From Bryoerythrophyllum caledonicum (Eukaryota; Streptophyta; Bryopsida; Pottiales; Pottiaceae), in the NCBI GenBank assembly GCA_963971425.1, contig OZ020515.1, forward strand, positions 20,518,637-20,582,636: 64,000 nucleotides of DNA, given 5' to 3'. Under the pieces are notes generated by a model that was not told where the DNA came from, did not search any database, and saw only the letters and a list, made by a program, of their open reading frames with translations. Made by a program: the position numbers and the translations under genes. Of the stretch, positions 58,435-64,000 are shown in pieces (within the stretch, counting starts at the first letter, position 1; every line of letters starts with the position of its first letter).

Positions 58435-59035
58435 CCCGAGCAAACAATCTCCAGTCGCAGCCAGATTCCCTGCGAATTCTCAAGGCGCTCCCCTCTCTAC
58501 ACGACATCGTGATGCGCCACCAAAGAAGTATGTTGCCAGCACTGTAAGAAACGAGACTTCAAGCGAGGAGGAGGCTGAGGCAGAGGTTCAGCTCACGCTG
58601 GACGACATTGAATTCAAAATGTTGAATTTACTTCGCAAACCGCTGCCTCATGCCTACACGTACGAGGAATTTCGGAACCAGTTTGGACTGCACGCAGGTG
58701 GGGCCAATCCGCATAAGCACAGCGAGCAGTACATTGTCACAGGGACTGAACTCGTAGCACTCTTTGGGCAAAAGTGTGCCGGTAAGTCAGGATATCCATA
58801 CAAGGACGTGACTAACAAAGAAGTCCTCTCTGCGATAGACAAATTTTATCGCATCAGCTATCAGTAGAGTGCCCCGCCATCATCAAAGGTACTTGGCAGG
58901 GACTTTGCTATCGGCATTGTGGCTGACGTGTTGAAGGGGCTCAAAGTAAACTGGGCGGCTTTTGCTGCCCAGTCCAATGTGAATCAAAGGAACAAGTGGC
59001 GCAAGAAGATGATATGAGTCTTAAATGAAAAGGTA
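58435..59035 (+). pseudogene. Degenerate exon-like block upstream of the coiled-coil/RING gene
   Basis: Open from about 58435: an acidic segment (TSSEEEAEAEVQLTLDDIEF), then HAYTYEEFRNQFGLHAGGAN and KDVTNKEVLSAIDKFYR, a TAG at 58865, a further conserved-looking stretch (LKVNWAAFAAQSNVNQRNKW) and another stop near 59015. I do not recognise the domain. It may be the 5' part of the next gene or a separate broken gene. Confidence 0.4.
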
Positions 59036-59210
59036 CTAAACACCTGAATTAATTGTCAGTTCTCCATTTTTTAATTCAATGATGTTCCTAAATGATAATA
59101 GGCTTTAACATCTCACTCTAGTATGGTCGTTGTAGGTCCGTACAATAGGAAGGTCATTTGCGTCGCTGGTAGAGGAAGAAAACTTGGGGGAGTTTTTTTA
59201 AGATGTTAAC

Positions 59211-62200
59211 ATGGCGAGCTTTGGCGTGAAGAGGGAGTCACTACTGAACACAAAGTCGGGCTCAAAGAGAGAGCCGGTCGTGAAGAGGGAGTTTGGGCAT
59301 ACGCAACGTCTTTCCTCTCAGTCGATGGCTATAGACAATCCGGCTTGGGTGAAGCTGAAGATGGGGGAGGTGCAACAGGTGAGTGCCCTTGTTACGATGG
59401 AGGTAGAGTCAACAAAAAAGAGGCTGGTCACAACCAAGGATGATCAGGCGGACCTCATGAAACAAGTAATGTCCCAAGGGCAGCTTCTAGAGGCAATGCA
59501 GCGAACATGTGAAGGCAAACGGTCAGAGTTGGTGGATTGCAATGACGAGGCGAAGCAAAAGGAAGCGCAAATGCAAAGTGCCTTCTTCGAAGAGGTATTG
59601 ATGCAAGCATCTCTCAAGCACAAGTTCCTAAAGGCTGATTACGAGGCGTTGACTGACTTGCATTCGCGCCTGCTTTTGAAAGGAACCATGCTTGGTAAAC
59701 AGTTGGATGACCTTGCTAAGGAGATTGCGATGCTACGTTCGGGATCTCCAGGACTAGCTCTCTATTCGCATCCAATGGTATACCGTGAGGTGACGGAGGA
59801 GGACGACGAGAGCACAACCAAGTACCGCACGTGTGTTCTTTGCGAATTACCATTTCCATACAACGATGTGCTCCTCTGCAGTTGCAAACATCCGTACCAC
59901 CCTTGGTGTGCGCGGGTGTGGTTCACTAAGAATTTCACGTGTGTCTTCCCGGGGTGTGGAGAGGTTCATCCTGAGTGGTACGTCAGTAATGGATTTGGAG
60001 AGCTTCCTGTCCAACTGCAGGAGCGCGCCGTCTTCCTTGATTGTAAGGTGGAGAGGGTGCTCGCTATTTCCTCGAGGACACTAAATGCCAAGAAAGCCAG
60101 TCCAGAAGTTGGTAAGTTGAAATTCTTAAAGATTCTTCTTTCAATTTGTGCTTTGTATACTACTATACAGTTTAAATTAAGTTGCTTCACGATTGAGTGT
60201 CATGCTATTCAAAGCTAAGAATTGTTCACACACTTAACTTTACGCTTGCACGGAGCAAATTGCAATAGTGTACCCCGATTTAGTATTCTAGCTAGTGATA
60301 TACTAGGGTTCAAGGGTAGACTACTCACGTCATATATCGCTTAGTGTATCATAACAGTGTTTGGAGTACTAGAATGCACTTGGGTGTCTGTCATCGTTTA
60401 TTACATTGTGAGTCTAGCATGTTCTGTTGTCCTACTAGCTGGAGTATGATAGTCTATGCGCAAGCATTTGGCTCACATCTCAAGCTTGAAAGACTAGTTG
60501 TCGACATTGAATACTATGTATAATATTATATATACCATGTCATGGTATCTGCGTCCAATAATACCTTAATACTAGTGTCGTAGTCCTAAGTAGATTTCAC
60601 CGTGGTGACAACTTCCTTGTATTCAAGGGAGAATATTGTACTTATGTTATGTAGAGATACCGTTTTGTGCTTCATATTTTTCACTTATGTGTACAATTGT
60701 ATACTGGCATGCACTGTATGCTAATGGGGTACTTCTTTACTTGTACATTGCCCTCTTCTCGTCCCTATGTCTTGCGGTACTTCGTATTACTTCTATGCGT
60801 GTTAGTATGTTAGGACACATGTTTGCGGTATACTAGTTCTTGATACTTGATAGTACCATCTCACATAGTACATACTAAGTATTTAGTGCATGTGCAATGT
60901 TAGTAGCCTAGTACTAGTCTACCATGACTACTATCATTCGCACATTTAGTTTCTACTCTGTATACTCTACTAAATGACTTGTTTCTAGGTATAGTAGTAT
61001 ATGATACTTGATAGTGTCATCTCACATAGTATACAGTAAGTATCTTGAGCTTTACAATGCTAATATCTTGACATCCTTGAGTACTATCATTTGCACATTT
61101 GCTTTCTACTCTATATACTCTATTGAAGGGACTATTTGTTGACTTTGACTTGGATCCTGCAAGGTTCTTCAGAACCTCAAGCATCTCCGATGTCGGCCAT
61201 GCCGGACAATGGAAGCGTCGACCAGAGCAGTCATTGTAAGGTTGCGGCCTCGGTGATTGAGCTGTCTTTGGACCTTTTTCGCGAGGATAAGAGTTCAGCT
61301 GAGAATGGAGACGTTCAGCGGGGATCTGTACCACAAGAGGAGGACGACTTGCGCTTTAATGACCAATGTAAGGTCATCGACAATCATGGTCTGCCATTCC
61401 ACTCACCGCAGAGGATGTGTGGTAGTAACATTCGAGGGAACTTGAATATAAACGATACCTGCAGCACACCCAAGAGAGTTCTTGCCAATGGGCACGGGAG
61501 TGGTGATTTTAATGCACCTAGGATAGCTCTGCAGGACAGTCTTGAATCTGACCCGTCCCGCCCAATACGCCAGGGTTCCCCTCCTAGTAAAAGTGACTTG
61601 TTATCCAAGGACGACGCAGCAAACGAGGCTAAATCGCTGTCACAGGTAGAGGATCTCATTGTGAGCCCCAAGGTTGCCACATTCTGCGACGCGCCTGCAC
61701 TGACCCCCGACACGTCAAAATCCTGGGCCACGAAGGGTGGTGCTTCATTTTTCACGCTAAAGGTGTCCCCAAAGAAGTCGGAAAAATCGAAAGTCGCGCT
61801 GGCGGCAAGTGCCGCGAAGATACTAGAGTTACCTGGAGAACACGATGTTGTCAAAGAAATAATTTCAGGCCAACCACTCTTGACTTCAAGAGGCAAAGCA
61901 AGTGCATCATCGGCCCCCCTATCGCGCGTTCCACGTAAAGGCAAGACAACGGCCGATAACGTCCTTGTATGTCCTGATGATGCCCATGAGCCTTCAAAAA
62001 AAGGAGCATTGCAACGATCCGCTGAAAGAAAGCTTATGGACAAAGGTACGCTTGTGGATGTATCAATCACGATACGCGAAGTGTGTGTGTTAATGCGCAT
62101 GGTGCTTGTGTTAATGCGCGTGACACTGGGCAGCCTATGCTTGCTTTCATACTTTGTTTATTTGCTTTTTAGGAGATGCTCTACCCAATGCCGACTTTGG

Positions 62201-62549
62201 CGGGATGGAAGAAGAGGAGACCGCGGAGGCAGCAGAAGCCCGAATACTTGCGGAGTGTCAACATAGGATCGCCGTTATGAAGTCTACAAAAGCCAAGAAG
62301 AATCCAATCCCCGTAGCAGAAGAAGGAGCCGCGGACAGTAACGACTGTAAGTCAGTCCAACGAGTGACGCAGACAGAGAAGATGAGGACAAGACATGCTG
62401 GCCCTGTCGAGGAACCACCAGCAACCACTCCTGGAAATAATCGTTTCGGTAAGAGAAAGAAACCCGAATGTACAGTTGCACCGGATGGGGAGGGTAACAA
62501 AGGTGGAGAAGAAAAGGCTACGAAGGTGCGTCGACTGGGACATAAGTAA
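59211..62549 (+). CDS. Coiled-coil and RING-H2-like zinc-binding protein, three exons
   Basis: Exons 59211-60111, 61164-62045 and 62173-62549, joined at GTAAGT, GTACGC and AG borders with matching phases (1 and 1), give about 719 aa without a stop. ATG 59211 starts MASFGVKRESLL. Residues about 60-185 are Gln/Glu/Lys-rich and probably coiled coil. Residues about 207-256 hold CVLC, CSCKHPYHPWC and CVFPGC, a C-x2-C ... C-x3-H-x2-H-x2-C ... C-x4-C set like a RING-H2 or PHD finger, so a ubiquitin-ligase or chromatin role is possible. The second exon is Ser/Pro-rich and probably disordered; the third ends in a basic tail (TKVRRLGHK). The zinc spacing is not canonical. It may be a host gene or element cargo; no relative is seen in the window. 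Confidence 0.55.
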
Positions 62550-63470
62550 AGTATTGCGTTCTCAAACGACAGGTGGCCTGAGCAACTTTGTAGTGTCTCT
62601 GATAATTCATGGAAATTTTGTTGTTGATGGAAAAACAGAGCTCCTATTTTTCTTTAAACGTTTGTTGGGGCCAAGATATTGCCACTCTTTGTAGTTGAAG
62701 AGTCGCTTTCGGGACATGTGCATGAAGGAGTCATTTAGACTGTGCGTGGTATAATGCAATGGACTATCGTGTGCATTTGTAATACACTAGTCATGAACAA
62801 ACTTTGCAATACCTTTAGAAATAGAAATGCAGACAATATACTGCGGTGTTTTCTGGTAGACTTTGGTATGCCCCATTGTGCGACATAATACATTGACTTA
62901 GAGGTAGAAGACAATGCAATTGTGTTCAGACCATGTCCGCAACGATCTCTCAGAACGTGCACTCTCAGGCCTGGGGAAGTTACAGCCATTTGTGTAAAAC
63001 AAGAATGTAGATTTCTCCCCAGTAATGTACTAATGTCTCTGATTTGTACATGACATGAACTAAAAAGCTTTTGAAGATAATACTCCACCCATTCCTAGAT
63101 GTATATCAAAGGTGCTATGTTGCATACCCCATGTCGTAATGCACACTTGTATATACTCAGGCAATACTGCAGTCCACCATTAATATATACTACGTAACAT
63201 ACAACGCAACATTCTATGTACTCAAAGTCGCAAAAGATACTAATCCATATACACTCACAATAGAAGAGGGTAGTAGCAATTTGGCTTACGCTATGTAGAC
63301 ACTTCATTCCAAGCTATTGTAAAAAACAATCATGTAATACATATAGTAGAGAACACAACATATCTAGTTTCACTCCAGTTGTGACAATGTCCAGTCATTG
63401 TGAGTCCATAAACTAACTTAAATTGAGAAGGCCAAAACACTAAACAACAAATATGATTCCATATGGTTAC
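62550..63470. other. Intergenic between convergent genes
   Basis: No open frame with recognisable content; it should contain the 3' ends of both neighbours. Confidence 0.5.
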
Positions 63471-64000
63471 CTAGAATGGTTCGAGAGCTCCCATAATGAC
63501 ATCCATAGTCTCATCAGAAAGTTGGTAAACAACCTCTGCACCCCTGACCCTATGCATGCATGGCACCATGCTGAACTTGCAGGCCAGGACTAAGCTTGAA
63601 TCTCTATAAGAAACTGGGCGGTCTCCCAAGAACACGAAGGAGTTATGGCGTCTTCCAAACCGTTGATAATAGGTTGCCATGATGACGCTCTGTCCCGCAT
63701 CAAATTCACAACCCCACGCACATGTGAAGTTTTCTAGGATTGCCTCCTTCCTCCGTTGGCACTGCAATACATAGAACTCCACGCCCTCCTCATTACCTTC
63801 TTCAGCCTGAACAGCAAAATTATCACCAATTTGAACAAGATCTCCAAGACTGTCATCAACACTGTAGTCCCAGGCATCTTCGTCTTCGTCCAGTAGTTGC
63901 CGATGTTGCGCCATGTCTCTCGCAAACGTCATGTCCGTGGGAGCAAGCTTTACCACCTTCCACATGTCCACATGAGACTTCTTCTCGCACCTATGCCATT
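63471..64000 (-). CDS. 3' end of an unrecognised gene (runs off the window)
   Basis: The minus-strand frame is open from the window edge (HRCEKKSHVDMWKVVKL) to the stop at 63471, giving at least 175 aa. It has an acidic patch (QLLDEDEDAWDYSVDDSLGD), then a beta-rich-looking segment (VQIGDNFAVQAEEGNEEGVE and FYVLQC), Cys residues (CAWGCEF) and MVPCMHRVRGAEVVYQLSDE. No family recognised. The composition is coding-like and there is no stop, so I believe it is a real C-terminus, perhaps of another mobile-element protein. Confidence 0.5.
   Translation of the reverse strand, partial: WHRCEKKSHVDMWKVVKLAPTDMTFARDMAQHRQLLDEDEDAWDYSVDDSLGDLVQIGDNFAVQAEEGNEEGVEFYVLQCQRRKEAILENFTCAWGCEFDAGQSVIMATYYQRFGRRHNSFVFLGDRPVSYRDSSLVLACKFSMVPCMHRVRGAEVVYQLSDETMDVIMGALEPF

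Noticed and set aside
1..64000. CRISPR array or bacterial operon structure
   Set aside because: Spliced genes, plant-type transposons and low gene density exclude a prokaryotic origin; no regularly spaced repeats of CRISPR type were seen.

Overview
This window looks like gene-poor, transposon-filled nuclear DNA of a streptophyte (land plant or charophyte alga). The one gene I recognise with confidence as ordinary host housekeeping is an intronless ESCRT-III subunit CHMP1/VPS46 of plant type on the minus strand (16040-16657). Plant-style transposons (hAT, CACTA, Mutator-like, MITEs, a plant-transposon-protein family) and short AAACCCT runs agree with this. I cannot name the species.

Layout. 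1-12.9 kb: two diverged copies of a minus-strand multi-exon gene (C2HC-like finger, helical middle and, where complete, a C-terminal Ulp1/SENP protease), both with stops or frameshifts and both loaded with the octamer GCACTACA. They are separated by a very AT-rich block (3.6-7.8 kb) that holds an internally deleted LINE with a 2A-like peptide and an RNase H domain. 8.0 kb: a 163-bp MITE. 13-14.3 kb: degenerate tandem repeats. 14.5-15.4 kb: an 848-bp TIR element. 16-17 kb: CHMP1. 18-22.5 kb: minisatellite and a hAT transposase pseudogene with a hAT-type MITE nested in it. 24-26 kb and 32.5-34.6 kb: two broken copies of a plant-transposon-protein gene, each cut by a different MITE. 26.35-32 kb: a CACTA-like element remnant.

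The centrepiece is 34993-50090: a 15.1-kb Mutator-like element bounded by inverted ends built of GTGAGC-type heptamers and by a perfect 11-bp target duplication (CTTAGTTAGTA). It carries two divergent gene blocks: a MULE transposase (WRKY-GCM1-like zinc finger, DDE core, SWIM finger) on the minus strand, and a 12-exon plus-strand gene whose conceptual product (about 1,146 aa) joins a ParB-like domain to a C-terminal N6/N4-type DNA methyltransferase-like fold with altered catalytic motifs. That ParB-methyltransferase order is familiar from prokaryotic viruses and mobile elements; finding it as spliced cargo of a eukaryotic DNA transposon is the most unusual thing here. By analogy with VANDAL elements, which carry anti-silencing factors, it may act on DNA methylation of the element; that is inference.

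Right of the element (51-58 kb) I see mostly non-coding repeat debris, then a three-exon gene for a coiled-coil and RING-H2-like protein (59211-62549) and the 3' end of an unrecognised minus-strand gene running off the window.
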